NCBI RefSeq assembly: GCF_003985145.1
Contig: NZ_ML133531.1
Span: 1 to 64,000 of the forward strand
Length of the DNA stretch: 64,000 bases
Direction: 5' to 3'
Origin: Rhizobium anhuiense
Lineage (GTDB): Bacteria; Pseudomonadota; Alphaproteobacteria; Rhizobiales; Rhizobiaceae
The first letter of the stretch is position 1, and every line of letters starts with the position of its first letter. The notes under the pieces are model-generated. The model did no database searches. It was not told the origin of the DNA and was given only the letters and a program-made list of their open reading frames with translations. Below, piece after piece: positions 25,510 through 34,598 of this stretch. The position numbers and the translations under genes are program-made.

Positions 25510-25622
25510 GATTAAGTACGAGGCGGTTTCACCGTCGGCTGCGGCGAGCGCGGAGTAGAAGGCAAGAAGACCACGGCGTCTATCTCGAGCTTCAAACGAG
25601 TGGCGATCGTCTCGGCCAAATA

Positions 25623-25656
25623 AAAAGCCGCCGGCAGCTGACTGTCGGCGGCTTTT
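25623..25656. terminator. Bidirectional terminator between the frameshifted gene and nrdJ
   Basis: Fifteen-base stem AAAAGCCGCCGGCAG / CTGTCGGCGGCTTTT (one G-U pair) with a CTGA loop; A-tract on one side and T-tract on the other make it usable in both directions for the convergent genes. Confidence 0.85.
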
Positions 25657-25718
25657 GACTATCGATCAGTTTGTGTCGGACGCCTTTCAACGGGGCGCGC
25701 TAGACAACAAGCGCCCAC

Positions 25719-28700
25719 TCAGCTGCACCCGCTCGTAGCACCACACGTGTCGCACTTCTCGCAGGTCCCATTCCGCACCATCGTGAAGTTCTGGCACTCC
25801 GAGCACATGTTGCCGGTATAGCCCTGCATGATCGAGCGTTGGCGGCGTTCGGCCTCCCGCTTCTTGGCTTCGGATTTCGCCGTGGCCGCGTCGGCCGCCG
25901 CCTTGTCGGAGAAGAGGGCGGTTGCGTCGCTGGTGATTTCGTCGATCACCTCTTCGGCAATCTCTTCCGCCAGTTCCTTGGCGCGCTCCTCATAGTCGCG
26001 CTTGAAGGCGACGATTTCGGAGGTGGAGATGGCGACCGTCGGCTCCAGCTTGCGGGCGGCACTGCCGGCAAAGGCAGTCACGGTACCGGTGGAAGCAGCG
26101 CGGGCAGGGGCGGCAGTCGCCGCACCCTTGGGCTCGGCCGCTGCCTGGCGTTCGCCGCCGGTGCCGGAGACCAGGGTCGGCTTGTAGCCGCGGGTCCAGC
26201 CGGTGGAGAGCAGGTTGGTCTTGCCCTCCTGGATGCCCTTGCCGAGCGCGGTGTTGGAGAAGTCGGACGTATCAACATGCGCCAAGTCGTGGCGGCCGAG
26301 ATAGGAGACGGCAAGTTCGCGGAAGACGTAGTCGAGGATCGACGTGGCGTTCTTGATCGCGTCATTGCCGATGACCATGCCGGCCGGCTCGAACTTCGTG
26401 AAGGTGAAGGCCTCGACATATTCCTCGAGCGGCACGCCATATTGCAGGCCGAGCGAGATGGCGATGGCGAAATTGTTCATCATCGCGCGGAAGGCAGCGC
26501 CTTCCTTGTGCATGTCGATGAAGATCTCGCCGAGGCGGCCGTCGCCGAACTCGCCGGTGCGGAGATAGACCTTGTGTCCGCCGACGGCGGCCTTCTGGGT
26601 GTAGCCCTGGCGGCGGTTCGGCAGCTTCTCGCGTTCGCGCGAAACGCGTTCGATCACCCGCTCGATGATCTTCTCGGTGATGGTGACGGCCTGGGCGGCG
26701 ACCGGCGCCTGCAGCAGTTCCTCCAGCGCATCCTCGTCATCCTCGTCTTCGATCAGCGAGGCATTGAGCGGCTGCGACAGCTTCGAGCCGTCGCGATAGA
26801 GCGCGTTGGCCTTGAGGCCGAGCTTCCAGGAGAGCAGGTAGGCGTTCTTGCAATCCTCGACGGTCGCCTCGTTCGGCATGTTGATCGTCTTGGAAATCGC
26901 ACCCGAGATGAACGGCTGGGCCGCCGCCATCATGCGGATGTGGCTTTCCACAGAGAGGTAGCGCTTGCCGATCTTGCCGCAGGGATTGGCGCAATCGAAG
27001 ACCGGCAGATGCTCATTCTTGAGGAAGGGCGCGCCTTCCAGCGTCATCGCACCGCAGACATGGATGTTGGCGGCTTCGATGTCCTTCTTCGAGAAGCCGA
27101 TATGGTCGAGCAGGCTGAAGCTCATGTCGGACAGTTGTTCGTCGGAAACCTTCAGCGTGTCCCTCAGGAAGTCGGCGCCGAGCGTCCACTGGTTGAAGAC
27201 GAACTTGATGTCGAAGGCGCTCTTCAGCGCGGCGTTGACGGCTTCCACCTTCTCGTCGGTGAAGCCCTTGGTCTTCAGCGTCGAGGGGTTGATCGCCGGC
27301 GCCTGGTTCAGGTTGCCGTGGCCGACGGCATAGGCCTCGATCTCGGCGAGCTGGCTCTCCGAATAGCCGAGCGTGCGCAGCGCTTCGGGCACGGCGCGGT
27401 TGATGATCTTGAAGTAGCCGCCGCCGGCGAGCTTCTTGAACTTGACGAGGGCGAAGTCGGGCTCGATGCCGGTGGTGTCGCAATCCATGACGAGACCGAT
27501 CGTGCCGGTGGGCGCGATGACCGAGACCTGGGCATTGCGATAGCCATGCTGTTCGCCGAGCTCGAGCGCCTTGTCCCAGGCCGATTTGGCATGGGCGACG
27601 AGATCCTGGTCCGGGTTTTCCGAATGGATCAGCGCGACCGGGTTGATCGACAGGGCCTCATAGCCCGATGTTTCGCCATGGGCGGCGCGGCGATGGTTGC
27701 GGATGACCCGCAGCATGCTCTCGCGGTTTGGCGCGAAGTTCGGGAAGGGCCCGAGTTCGGCAGCCATTTCGGCCGACGTCGCATAGCAGACGCCGGTCAT
27801 GATCGCAGTCAGCGAACCGGCAATGGCGCGGGCCTCGGTGGAGTCGTAGGGAATGCCCGACGACATCAGCAGGCCGCCGATATTGGCGTAGCCGAGACCG
27901 AGCGTGCGGTATTCGTAGGAGAGTTCGGCAATGCGCTTCGACGGGAACTGCGCCATCATCACCGAGACTTCGAGCACAACGGTCCACAGGCGAACTGCAT
28001 GTTCGTAATCGGCAATGTTGATGCGCTTGGTGGCCTTGTCCTTGAACTGCAGCAGGTTCAGCGAGGCAAGGTTGCAGGCCGTGTCGTCGAGGAACATATA
28101 TTCCGAGCACGGGTTCGAGCCGCGGATCGGGCCGCCGGCCGGCGAAGTGTGCCAGTCGTTCATCGTCGTGTTGAAGTGGATGCCCGGATCTGCCGAGGCC
28201 CAGGCAGCGTAGGAAATCGTTTCCCAGAGATCGCGCGCCTTCAGCGTCTTCATCACCCTGCCATCCTTGCGGGCGGTCAGGTTCCAATCGCCATCATTCT
28301 CGACGGCGCGCAGGAAGTCGTCCTTGATCGAGACGGAGTTGTTGGAGTTCTGGCCCGATACCGTGAGGTAGGCTTCCGAATCCCAATCCGTGTCGTAGGT
28401 CTTGAACTGGAGATCCTTATAGCCCTGGCGGGCGAACTGGATGACGCGCTGGACGTAGTTCTCCGGAACCTGGTCCTTCTTGGCAGCGCGGATTTCGCGC
28501 TTTAGGGCAGGGTTCTTGGCCGGGTCGAAGCAATCGCCGTTGTCGCCGCCTTCACAATTGAAGCAGGCCTTCATGATCGCCTTCAGATGCTTGGCGACGA
28601 CCTTCGAGCCGGTGACCAGGGCCGCGACCTTCTGCTCTTCCTTGACCTTCCAGTTGATGTATTCCTCGATGTCGGGATGGTCGATATCGACGACCACCAT

Positions 28701-29537
28701 CTTGGCGGCGCGGCGCGTCGTGCCGCCCGATTTGATGGCGCCGGCGGCGCGGTCGCCGATCTTCAGGAAGCTCATCAGACCGGAGGAGCGGCCGCCGCCG
28801 GAAAGCTTTTCGCCTTCGCCGCGCAGCATGGAGAAGTTGGAGCCCGTGCCGGAGCCGTATTTGAACAGGCGCGCTTCACGCACCCAGAGGTCCATGATGC
28901 CGCCTTCGTTGACGAGATCGTCCTCGACCGACTGGATGAAGCAGGCATGCGGCTGCGGATGTTCGTAGGCCGACTTGGACTTGGTCAGCTTGCCGGTGAA
29001 GGGATCGACATAGAAATGGCCCTGGCCTGGGCCGTCGATGCCGTAGGCCCAGTGCAGGCCGGTGTTGAACCATTGCGGAGAGTTCGGGGCGACGCGCTGG
29101 GTGGCGAGCATATAGGCAAGCTCGTCCTTGAAGGCCGCGGCGTCTTCCTCGGAGGAGAAATAGCCGCCCTTCCAGCCCCAATAGGTCCAGGTGCCGGCAA
29201 GACGGTCGAAAACCTGGCGCGCATCGATTTCGGAGCCGGTCTGCTCATCCTTCGGCAGGGTCTTCAGCGCAGCATCGTCGGGAACGGAGCGCCACAGGAA
29301 GGAGGGAACGTCGTTTTCCTCGACCTTCTTCAGGCGGGTGGGGACGCCAGCCTTGCGGAAATACTTCTGCGCCAGAACGTCGGTCGCGACCTGGGAGAAC
29401 TGCGCGGGAACGTCGATATTCTCGAGGCGGAACACGATCGAACCGTCGGGGTTCTTGATCTCGCTCGTCGCCTTGCGGAATTCGATATCCGCATAGGCGC
29501 CTTGGCCGGCCTTCGTGAAACGACGTTCGATGCGCAT
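25719..29537 (-). CDS. nrdJ: Vitamin B12-dependent (class II) ribonucleotide reductase
   Basis: 1272 aa single-subunit enzyme reducing ribonucleotides with adenosylcobalamin, usable with or without oxygen. Typical parts: N-terminal ATP-cone-like and catalytic barrel with NPCSEYMFLDDTACNLASLN, a C-terminal TSCPD-like domain (ATSILDYVFRELAVSYLGR), and a cysteine-rich tail CSECQNFTMVRNGTCEKC that re-reduces the active site. The ATG at 29537 starts MRIERRFTKAG; the frame stays open 53 codons more but that leader is not conserved. GAGG is 10 bases upstream. Likely the main RNR of this organism and under NrdR control. Confidence 0.97.
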   Translation of the reverse strand: MRIERRFTKAGQGAYADIEFRKATSEIKNPDGSIVFRLENIDVPAQFSQVATDVLAQKYFRKAGVPTRLKKVEENDVPSFLWRSVPDDAALKTLPKDEQTGSEIDARQVFDRLAGTWTYWGWKGGYFSSEEDAAAFKDELAYMLATQRVAPNSPQWFNTGLHWAYGIDGPGQGHFYVDPFTGKLTKSKSAYEHPQPHACFIQSVEDDLVNEGGIMDLWVREARLFKYGSGTGSNFSMLRGEGEKLSGGGRSSGLMSFLKIGDRAAGAIKSGGTTRRAAKMVVVDIDHPDIEEYINWKVKEEQKVAALVTGSKVVAKHLKAIMKACFNCEGGDNGDCFDPAKNPALKREIRAAKKDQVPENYVQRVIQFARQGYKDLQFKTYDTDWDSEAYLTVSGQNSNNSVSIKDDFLRAVENDGDWNLTARKDGRVMKTLKARDLWETISYAAWASADPGIHFNTTMNDWHTSPAGGPIRGSNPCSEYMFLDDTACNLASLNLLQFKDKATKRINIADYEHAVRLWTVVLEVSVMMAQFPSKRIAELSYEYRTLGLGYANIGGLLMSSGIPYDSTEARAIAGSLTAIMTGVCYATSAEMAAELGPFPNFAPNRESMLRVIRNHRRAAHGETSGYEALSINPVALIHSENPDQDLVAHAKSAWDKALELGEQHGYRNAQVSVIAPTGTIGLVMDCDTTGIEPDFALVKFKKLAGGGYFKIINRAVPEALRTLGYSESQLAEIEAYAVGHGNLNQAPAINPSTLKTKGFTDEKVEAVNAALKSAFDIKFVFNQWTLGADFLRDTLKVSDEQLSDMSFSLLDHIGFSKKDIEAANIHVCGAMTLEGAPFLKNEHLPVFDCANPCGKIGKRYLSVESHIRMMAAAQPFISGAISKTINMPNEATVEDCKNAYLLSWKLGLKANALYRDGSKLSQPLNASLIEDEDDEDALEELLQAPVAAQAVTITEKIIERVIERVSREREKLPNRRQGYTQKAAVGGHKVYLRTGEFGDGRLGEIFIDMHKEGAAFRAMMNNFAIAISLGLQYGVPLEEYVEAFTFTKFEPAGMVIGNDAIKNATSILDYVFRELAVSYLGRHDLAHVDTSDFSNTALGKGIQEGKTNLLSTGWTRGYKPTLVSGTGGERQAAAEPKGAATAAPARAASTGTVTAFAGSAARKLEPTVAISTSEIVAFKRDYEERAKELAEEIAEEVIDEITSDATALFSDKAAADAATAKSEAKKREAERRQRSIMQGYTGNMCSECQNFTMVRNGTCEKCDTCGATSGCS

Positions 29538-30127
29538 GGTCTTGACCTCGTGTTGGCGCCCGATCCCCAGCGACCGGGGCGCAAAATTCCTATCCGGCGG
29601 CACTTTGTCGTCGTGCAGCCAGCCTCGTTTCCGTATCGTGACAGGGGTGTCATCCGGAGATGTCCTTCCTGTATCTTGTGGTGATGGTGGCTGCAAACGC
29701 TAAATATAGTATTAACAGCTTATTATCGCCAGTCCCGACGTCACTTTTTTTGGAGGCTGAAAACCGCGCAGAGAACCTGTCGGGTCTGAACCGCTCCCGG
29801 CGCATCACCCTGATTCTGCGTCCTGATTTTCAAAAGGGAACCGGGCTCGTTACCTCCGGTCCTGTCGCCGCCGCAACATCGAAAACAGTAAAGTTTGAAA
29901 CAGCTGATTCCGTCAAGGGCTGGCTTTTAATTGATTGCTAACCACAACATGTTGTGGATGCGCCTGTGGAGATTGGGGAAAGCCGGGGAGCGCTGAAATT
30001 ACAATGGCTTGCAGGCGTTGCCGGCTAAGGAAAAGGCCGGAACGATAAAAAAGCGCCCTGCGGCAAATCTTGTGATGGCATTTCCGGCGCAAATGCGCAT
30101 GGCGATTCGGCGAGAAAACGAGCGGTC
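29538..30127. other. Intergenic region upstream of nrdJ
   Basis: 590 bases, clearly more AT-rich from about 29700 on. It holds two candidate NrdR boxes (29666-29681, 29697-29712) and a perfect 16-base palindrome CCACAACATGTTGTGG at 29942-29957. A 93-codon plus-strand frame at 29660-29941 has no ribosome site and unremarkable composition and is not called. No cobalamin riboswitch B12-box was recognised. Confidence 0.6.
29666..29712 (-). promoter_or_regulatory. Candidate pair of NrdR boxes upstream of nrdJ
   Basis: The box at 29697-29712 matches the NrdR consensus aCaCwAtATaTwGtGt at 13 of 16 positions; the box at 29666-29681 matches 10 of 16. Their starts are 31 bases apart, the usual three-turn spacing of paired NrdR sites. 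They lie about 130-175 bases before the nrdJ ATG. Confidence 0.6.
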
Positions 30128-30718
30128 TTAAAGCGCGTCGATGGCGATGGTAACGGTGGCCACGCCGATCGGCCTGTTCTCTTCGTCCATGACCACGAAG
30201 CTCGCCTGCGTCTCGAGTATCTGAGTGGATTCGTTGCGCTCGGCCCGGTCGATGAAGACCTCTCGCGAGCCGTTGGCGAAGGTTCTGAGATATTTCTCTT
30301 CGTCGCCCTGCCAGTAGTCGGCGGTAATGATGCTCTGCCCGACATTCAGTCCATGACTATCGGTGACGAAAAATTCGACGATCGCTCCCTGCGAGGCGTC
30401 CTGCCTGGCTTTCAGGTAATGCGACACGGATCTGTCGAGCAGCAGCTTGACCATATGCAGGTGATGCTGATCGACCTCAGATCGGTAAGTGTCATCGAGC
30501 ACCCGCATATCCATTTCGCTGACGTTGCCGAACTCCGCGTTCTGCTCGGCAATGGCCTTCAGCACCAATGGCGTTTCCACCATTGGCCGGATCTGCTTCT
30601 CGACATAGTCGCGCACAAGGGGGATATAGGCAGGCTCGGCGCGGACAGGCGTGAGGGAAAACAGACATGCCGCCAGCCCGACGGTCACAACCGCTGCTCT
30701 ACGCCCCCACCGCGCCAT
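30128..30718 (-). CDS. Exported Cache-like (PDC) sensor-domain protein
   Basis: 196 aa. Signal peptide (VVTVGLAACLFSLTPVRA) and then one domain resembling the periplasmic Cache/PDC sensors of chemoreceptors and cyclases: an N-terminal long helix (YVEKQIRPMVETPLVLKAI), a strand-rich part (GAIVEFFVTDSHGLNVGQS), YWQGDEEKYLRTF, and ESTQILETQASFVVMD with PIGVATVTI at the end. No transmembrane or output domain, so it is a free-standing periplasmic protein. AGGGAA precedes the ATG. It may bind a small ligand for another receptor; ligand unknown. Confidence 0.72.
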   Translation of the reverse strand: MARWGRRAAVVTVGLAACLFSLTPVRAEPAYIPLVRDYVEKQIRPMVETPLVLKAIAEQNAEFGNVSEMDMRVLDDTYRSEVDQHHLHMVKLLLDRSVSHYLKARQDASQGAIVEFFVTDSHGLNVGQSIITADYWQGDEEKYLRTFANGSREVFIDRAERNESTQILETQASFVVMDEENRPIGVATVTIAIDAL

Positions 30719-30911
30719 CTTGTTTCCCTATATCACATCGTTTGCTGCACGCTTTAAGCGCAATTTGATGCGATTCGCAGCTGTCGAGTTTATGCGAACA
30801 CGATAAAATAGATGTGCTGCTCCCGATAGCGGATTCAGGAAACCCCGCAGACAAAAACTGGAACAATTTCAAGTGGTAAATACGAAGGCCGCGCGCTGTG
30901 ATCGGTGGCGA

Positions 30912-31406
30912 TCAGCCTGCGCCTTTGGCGATCGGCTCCTGATAGGTGAAGCCCATGTCCCAGGGGAAGTAGATCCAGGTGTCCTGGCTCACCTCGGTGA
31001 CGAAGGTGTCGACCGTCGGCACGCCCTTCGGCTTGGCATAGACGCAAGCAAAATGCGCCCTCGGCAGCATGGCGCGCACCTGGGCGGCGGTCTTGCCGGT
31101 ATCCGTCAGGTCGTCGACGACGAGCACGCCTTCGCCGCCATTTTCCTGAAGTTCGGGCGCGATCCCCTTGAGCAGCACCATGTCGCCCTGGTTGACATAA
31201 TCATGATAGGAGGCGACGCAGACGGTCTCGATCAGCCGGATGTTCAGCTCGCGTGAGATGATCGCCGCCGGAACGAGGCCGCCGCGGGTGATGCAGACGA
31301 TCGCCTTGAACGCCTGATTGAGGCCGGCTAGCCGCCAGGCAAGGGCGCGTGCATCGCGGTGGAACTGATCCCAGGAAACGGGAAAGGCTTTATCGGGAAG
31401 GGACAT
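30912..31406 (-). CDS. gpt: Xanthine (xanthine-guanine) phosphoribosyltransferase
   Basis: 164 aa purine salvage enzyme attaching phosphoribose to xanthine or guanine. PRTase fold with the PRPP-binding signature VLVVDDLTDTGKTA and the N-terminal KAIVCITRGGLVPA. Length slightly above E. coli Gpt (152). The ATG at 31406 has CGGAG 9 bases upstream; an in-frame extension would translate the GC-rich repeats that lie before the gene and is rejected. Confidence 0.93.
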   Translation of the reverse strand: MSLPDKAFPVSWDQFHRDARALAWRLAGLNQAFKAIVCITRGGLVPAAIISRELNIRLIETVCVASYHDYVNQGDMVLLKGIAPELQENGGEGVLVVDDLTDTGKTAAQVRAMLPRAHFACVYAKPKGVPTVDTFVTEVSQDTWIYFPWDMGFTYQEPIAKGAG

Positions 31407-31481
31407 TCGGGCTGCTCCGCGGCATGAAAAACGATACGCCGTTTGCCGGCGACCAGATGGGCTTGGAACGGCGATCGGCAA

Positions 31482-31558
31482 AACGAGAAATCGCGTAGCC
31501 GAAACTGCGCGAAATCGCGAGCTGCAGCTGCGCGAGATCGCGAGCTGCACTGCGCGAG
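31482..31558. repeat. GC-rich tandem repeats upstream of gpt
   Basis: CTGCGCGAAATCGCGAGCTGCA at 31505 is followed at 31528 by the same 22-mer with one change and at 31550 by its first nine bases; a related GAGAAATCGCG precedes at 31484. The units are rich in internal symmetry (GAGCTGCAGCT). Likely arose by slippage; a regulatory role is possible but unproven. Confidence 0.75.
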
Positions 31559-31649
31559 TTGTGGCCGAGGCTCGAAGCTCTCATCGGTCGCTGCAATTAG
31601 CGGGATTTGCCGGCAAAACGCAAGAGCAGCAATGATTGCGGCAAGAGGA

Positions 31650-32492
31650 TCATCGCGACAACAGGGTCAGCGCCGTCATCGATTGCAGCAAGCTCTTCGT
31701 CGTGCCGCCGAAGATCATCTGCCAGAGCCAGGAATGCGTATAGGCGCCCATGACGAGAAGATCGATGCTGCTGTCCGAAAGCCGGTTCTCGATGACATGC
31801 GACGCGTTCTTGTCCACACTTTGGGCCGTCGAAAGCGTCGTCTTCACGCCATGACGGGCGAGTGTGGCGGCAATCTCGGCGCCGGCGGTGAGCGGCGATT
31901 GCAGCGCCGTGTCGGCCGGATCGACCGAAAAGATCTCCACCTCCTCGGCGGCTTTGAGGATCGGCAACGCGTCGAAGGTCGCGCGCGCCACCTCCTTCGA
32001 GCCGTTCCAGGCGATCAGCACGCGTTTGATCGGCTTCGGCTGGCGGATGATATAGGGGATCATCAGCACCGGCCGGCCGGTTTCGAAAAGGAAGCTGTCG
32101 ACGTCGACTTGGCTGTCGGAAGGTTTGGCCGGATCGGCCTGCGAGGCGATCAGAAGGTCGGCGCTGCGTGCACTTTCGATCAGCGGCGCGGAGCCGTAGC
32201 CGGTTGAGGTCGCAAAGCTGCGCCACTCGTAGGAGGCGCCTGTCGCAGCCGCTTTTGCCCGGAAGATGCGCTCAACCGCGAGCGTTTCGCTATGCGCCAT
32301 GTCCTGCAGCGCCTGCACGGCGACGGGATCGGGGATTTCCATCGGCGCCACCAGCGGCACGGCGGAGATGATTTCGGCATGCAGGCCGATCACATGGGCA
32401 CCGCTTTCAGCGGCGATGGCAAAGGCGAAATCGGCAACCGCAGCACTATTATCGGATGTATCGAGTATGGCGAGAATGGTTTTGTAAGACAT
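31650..32492 (-). CDS. Tandem universal stress protein (UspA family)
   Basis: 280 aa with two Usp domains. The first begins YKTILAILDTSD; the second begins KRVLIAWNGS at about residue 150 and ends with the nucleotide-binding-like MGAYTHSWLWQMIFGG-T pattern (G-x2-G-x9-G type). AAGGAG stands 8 bases before the ATG at 32492; the long in-frame upstream leader is unlikely. Cytoplasmic, usually induced by starvation, heat or oxidative stress in this group. No neighbours in the same operon apart from the CinA-like gene 100 bases upstream. Confidence 0.92.
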   Translation of the reverse strand: MSYKTILAILDTSDNSAAVADFAFAIAAESGAHVIGLHAEIISAVPLVAPMEIPDPVAVQALQDMAHSETLAVERIFRAKAAATGASYEWRSFATSTGYGSAPLIESARSADLLIASQADPAKPSDSQVDVDSFLFETGRPVLMIPYIIRQPKPIKRVLIAWNGSKEVARATFDALPILKAAEEVEIFSVDPADTALQSPLTAGAEIAATLARHGVKTTLSTAQSVDKNASHVIENRLSDSSIDLLVMGAYTHSWLWQMIFGGTTKSLLQSMTALTLLSR

Positions 32493-32599
32493 ATCAATTC
32501 TCCTTGCGCTGAAATGGCGTGCGCGAGGGAAGGAATGCACCGGCCCCTTCTGCTGTTCCTTGACAGGGATCAAGGATGACCCCCGTTCCGGCGTTTCCT

Positions 32600-33376
32600 T
32601 CAAGCCTCGGCAGAATGGTTTTCTGTGATGTCCTTCCTCCGGCGGATGGCTTCGATCATCGCCTGCACCTCGGCGCCGGCCGCATCGATCACTGCCTGCG
32701 AGCGGCCGCGCACGACGATCTCGGTCGAGAATTTCTGGCCGATATAGCGCGGGTAGGAGCCGATGCTGGTTTCCGGATGCGCTTTCTGGATCGCGGTCAA
32801 GGGCGTGCCGATTTCACCTTCGCCGTAAGGGCAGGCGATGGCGAGCGACAGCACCGGCGTGCCGGTCCGAAGCGCCGGCAGCACATTGTCGACCATTGCC
32901 TGGAAGACCTGCGGGACGCCGGCCATGACATGGACATTGCCGATGATGAAGCCAGGCGCCGTCGAGACGGGATTGGCGATATGCACGGCCCCGCGCGGCA
33001 TGCGCGCCATGCGCTGGCGGGCTTCGGTGAATTCCATCTCGCGGCGCCGATACATTTCGGCCAGCAGCGTCATCGCCGTTTCGTCGTATTCGCAGGGCAG
33101 GCCGAAAGCCTTGGAGATGGCGTCGGCGGTGATGTCGTCATGCGTCGGCCCGATGCCGCCCGAAGTGAAGACGTAATCATATTTGCCGCGAAGCGCATTT
33201 AGCGCCTCGACGATCGCCTCCTCGTCGTCGGCGACGATGCGCACCTCCTTGAGGTCGATGCCGGAAAGCGTGAGCAGATCGGCGAGATGGCCAATATTTT
33301 TGTCCTTGGTGCGGCCGGAAAGAAGTTCGTCGCCGATGGCGAGCATGGCGGCGGTGACGACGATGTCTTGGCTCAT
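32600..33376 (-). CDS. CinA-like molybdopterin-binding (MoaB/Mog fold) protein
   Basis: 258 aa. The N-terminal MoCF-biosynthesis domain carries IGDELLSGRTKDKN, FTSGGIGPTHDD and the loop MARMPRGA. This is the competence/damage-inducible CinA family, short form without the C-terminal nicotinamide-deamidase domain. In this family the fold hydrolyses ADP-ribose-like substrates or binds molybdopterin; which applies here is unknown. ATG at 33376 starts MSQDIVVTAAML. Reading in the same direction, the universal stress protein gene follows. Confidence 0.85.
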   Translation of the reverse strand: MSQDIVVTAAMLAIGDELLSGRTKDKNIGHLADLLTLSGIDLKEVRIVADDEEAIVEALNALRGKYDYVFTSGGIGPTHDDITADAISKAFGLPCEYDETAMTLLAEMYRRREMEFTEARQRMARMPRGAVHIANPVSTAPGFIIGNVHVMAGVPQVFQAMVDNVLPALRTGTPVLSLAIACPYGEGEIGTPLTAIQKAHPETSIGSYPRYIGQKFSTEIVVRGRSQAVIDAAGAEVQAMIEAIRRRKDITENHSAEA

Positions 33377-33637
33377 GGGATGTTCCGTAATGTGAAGCTG
33401 GTGAATAGGTAGCGCCGTTCGATCTCTTTGCAAACAGCCGGAGCATTATGCCGCAAGTGCAAGCGGTTATCGGACGGCAGCATCTGCGTCCATTTTGCTG
33501 AAATGAAAAGGCAAGTGAATTTTCGTCTACATCAGTTGAACACTGAGTTCTTCAGGCCGGGGCTTTGTTCAAGCAGGCGGGCTGATAGACATCCTCCGGT
33601 CACGAAATTCAACCCGATGTTTCAAGAAAGATAGAAG

Positions 33638-34234
33638 ATGGCGAAGGTTCTCGTCCTTTATTATTCGGCTTACGGCCATATCGAAACCATGGCCTATGCC
33701 GTCGCCGAAGGCGCGAAGTCGGCCGGTGCCGAGGTCACCGTCAAGCGCGTTCCGGAACTGGTTCCGGAAGAGGTCGCCAAGGCTTCCTATTACAAGGTCG
33801 ATCAGGCCGCTCCGATCGCCACCGTCGACGAACTGGCGGATTATGACGCGATCATCGTCGGTGCCGGCACCCGCTTCGGCACGGTCGCCTCGCAGATGCG
33901 CAATTTCTGGGATCAGACGGGCGGCCTCTGGTTCGCCGGCAAGCTCGTCGGCAAGATTGGTTCGGTCTTCACCTCTTCGGCCACCCAGCATGGCGGCCAG
34001 GAATCGACCATCCTCGGCTTCATCCCGACCTTCCTGCACCAGGGCATGGTCGTTGCCGGCCTTCCCTATGCCTTCCAGGGCCAGATGGGCACCGAGGAAG
34101 TCAAGGGCGGCTCGCCCTACGGCGCGTCCACCATCACCAACGGCGATGGCTCGCGCCAGCCCTCCGAGATCGAGCTGGAAGGCGCGAAATACCAGGGCGC
34201 CCATGTTGCCAAGCTGGCCGCCAAGCTCGCCTGA
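33638..34234 (+). CDS. wrbA: NAD(P)H:quinone oxidoreductase, WrbA type
   Basis: 198 aa flavodoxin-fold FMN enzyme performing two-electron quinone reduction, protecting against oxidative stress. Hallmarks: VLVLYYSAYGHIETMA (FMN phosphate loop), GTRFGTVASQMRNFWDQTGGLW and FTSSATQHGGQE, then GASTITNGDG near the end. The family length is 198-200. AAGAAAGATAGAAG precedes the ATG. A terminator-like hairpin follows (34261-34283), before tRNA-Leu. Confidence 0.96.
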   Translation: MAKVLVLYYSAYGHIETMAYAVAEGAKSAGAEVTVKRVPELVPEEVAKASYYKVDQAAPIATVDELADYDAIIVGAGTRFGTVASQMRNFWDQTGGLWFAGKLVGKIGSVFTSSATQHGGQESTILGFIPTFLHQGMVVAGLPYAFQGQMGTEEVKGGSPYGASTITNGDGSRQPSEIELEGAKYQGAHVAKLAAKLA

Positions 34235-34260
34235 GCGTTGATACTGACATGATGAAGGGT

Positions 34261-34283
34261 GCGGCGGGCGTGAGGCTCGCCGC
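34261..34283 (+). terminator. Terminator-like hairpin after wrbA
   Basis: GCGGCGGGC, loop GTGAG, GCTCGCCGC: nine-base stem with one G-U pair, followed within a few bases by a weak T-rich stretch (CCTTATCCGTTTTC). Confidence 0.5.
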
Positions 34284-34384
34284 GCCTTATCCGTTTTCGT
34301 TGGCGCAGCCGACAAAACGAGCACAATTTTACGCCTCGCGGCTCTTCCCATCGCCAATGACGCAAGATATTGAAAACGCAGCAA

Positions 34385-34469
34385 GCGGGCGTGGCGAAAC
34401 TGGTAGACGCAAGGGACTTAAAATCCCTCGGCCTTGGCTGTACGGGTTCGACCCCCGTCGCCCGCACCA
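34385..34469 (+). tRNA. tRNA-Leu(UAA)
   Basis: Complete cloverleaf: acceptor GCGGGCG pairs with CGCCCGC, CCA is encoded (ACCA to 34469), D-arm with GGTAGACGC, anticodon stem AGGGA/TCCCT with loop CTTAAAA giving anticodon TAA at 34419-34421, a long class II variable arm, and T-arm GGGTTCGACCCC. Decodes UUA, a rare codon in high-GC genomes. Confidence 0.97.
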
Positions 34470-34598
34470 TCTTCACAATCCTGTTTGAATATGCCTGTAT
34501 TTTGTGCGTAAAAGCGCGTTGTTGCTTGACAATGACATTTTCGGTGCAAGGATTGCGCCGCGGCGGTTGAGTAAGTGTTGTCTTGTGGGAGTAAGACG

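Noticed and set aside
25839..28505. An 888-codon open frame on the plus strand opposite nrdJ
   Set aside because: Shadow of nrdJ third-position GC bias; composition is Arg/Gly/Asp/Leu-rich without any domain, and nrdJ itself is unmistakable.
29660..29941. 93-codon plus-strand frame before the Cache-like gene
   Set aside because: No ribosome site, no family, and it crosses the proposed NrdR boxes; chance openness is likely.
29942..29970. DnaA boxes near TGTGGATG and TGTGGAGA
   Set aside because: Each differs from the consensus at two or more positions and no replication genes are nearby.
29538..30127. Cobalamin riboswitch upstream of nrdJ
   Set aside because: No B12-box or matching core was recognised on the minus strand; NrdR-type sites account for control better.
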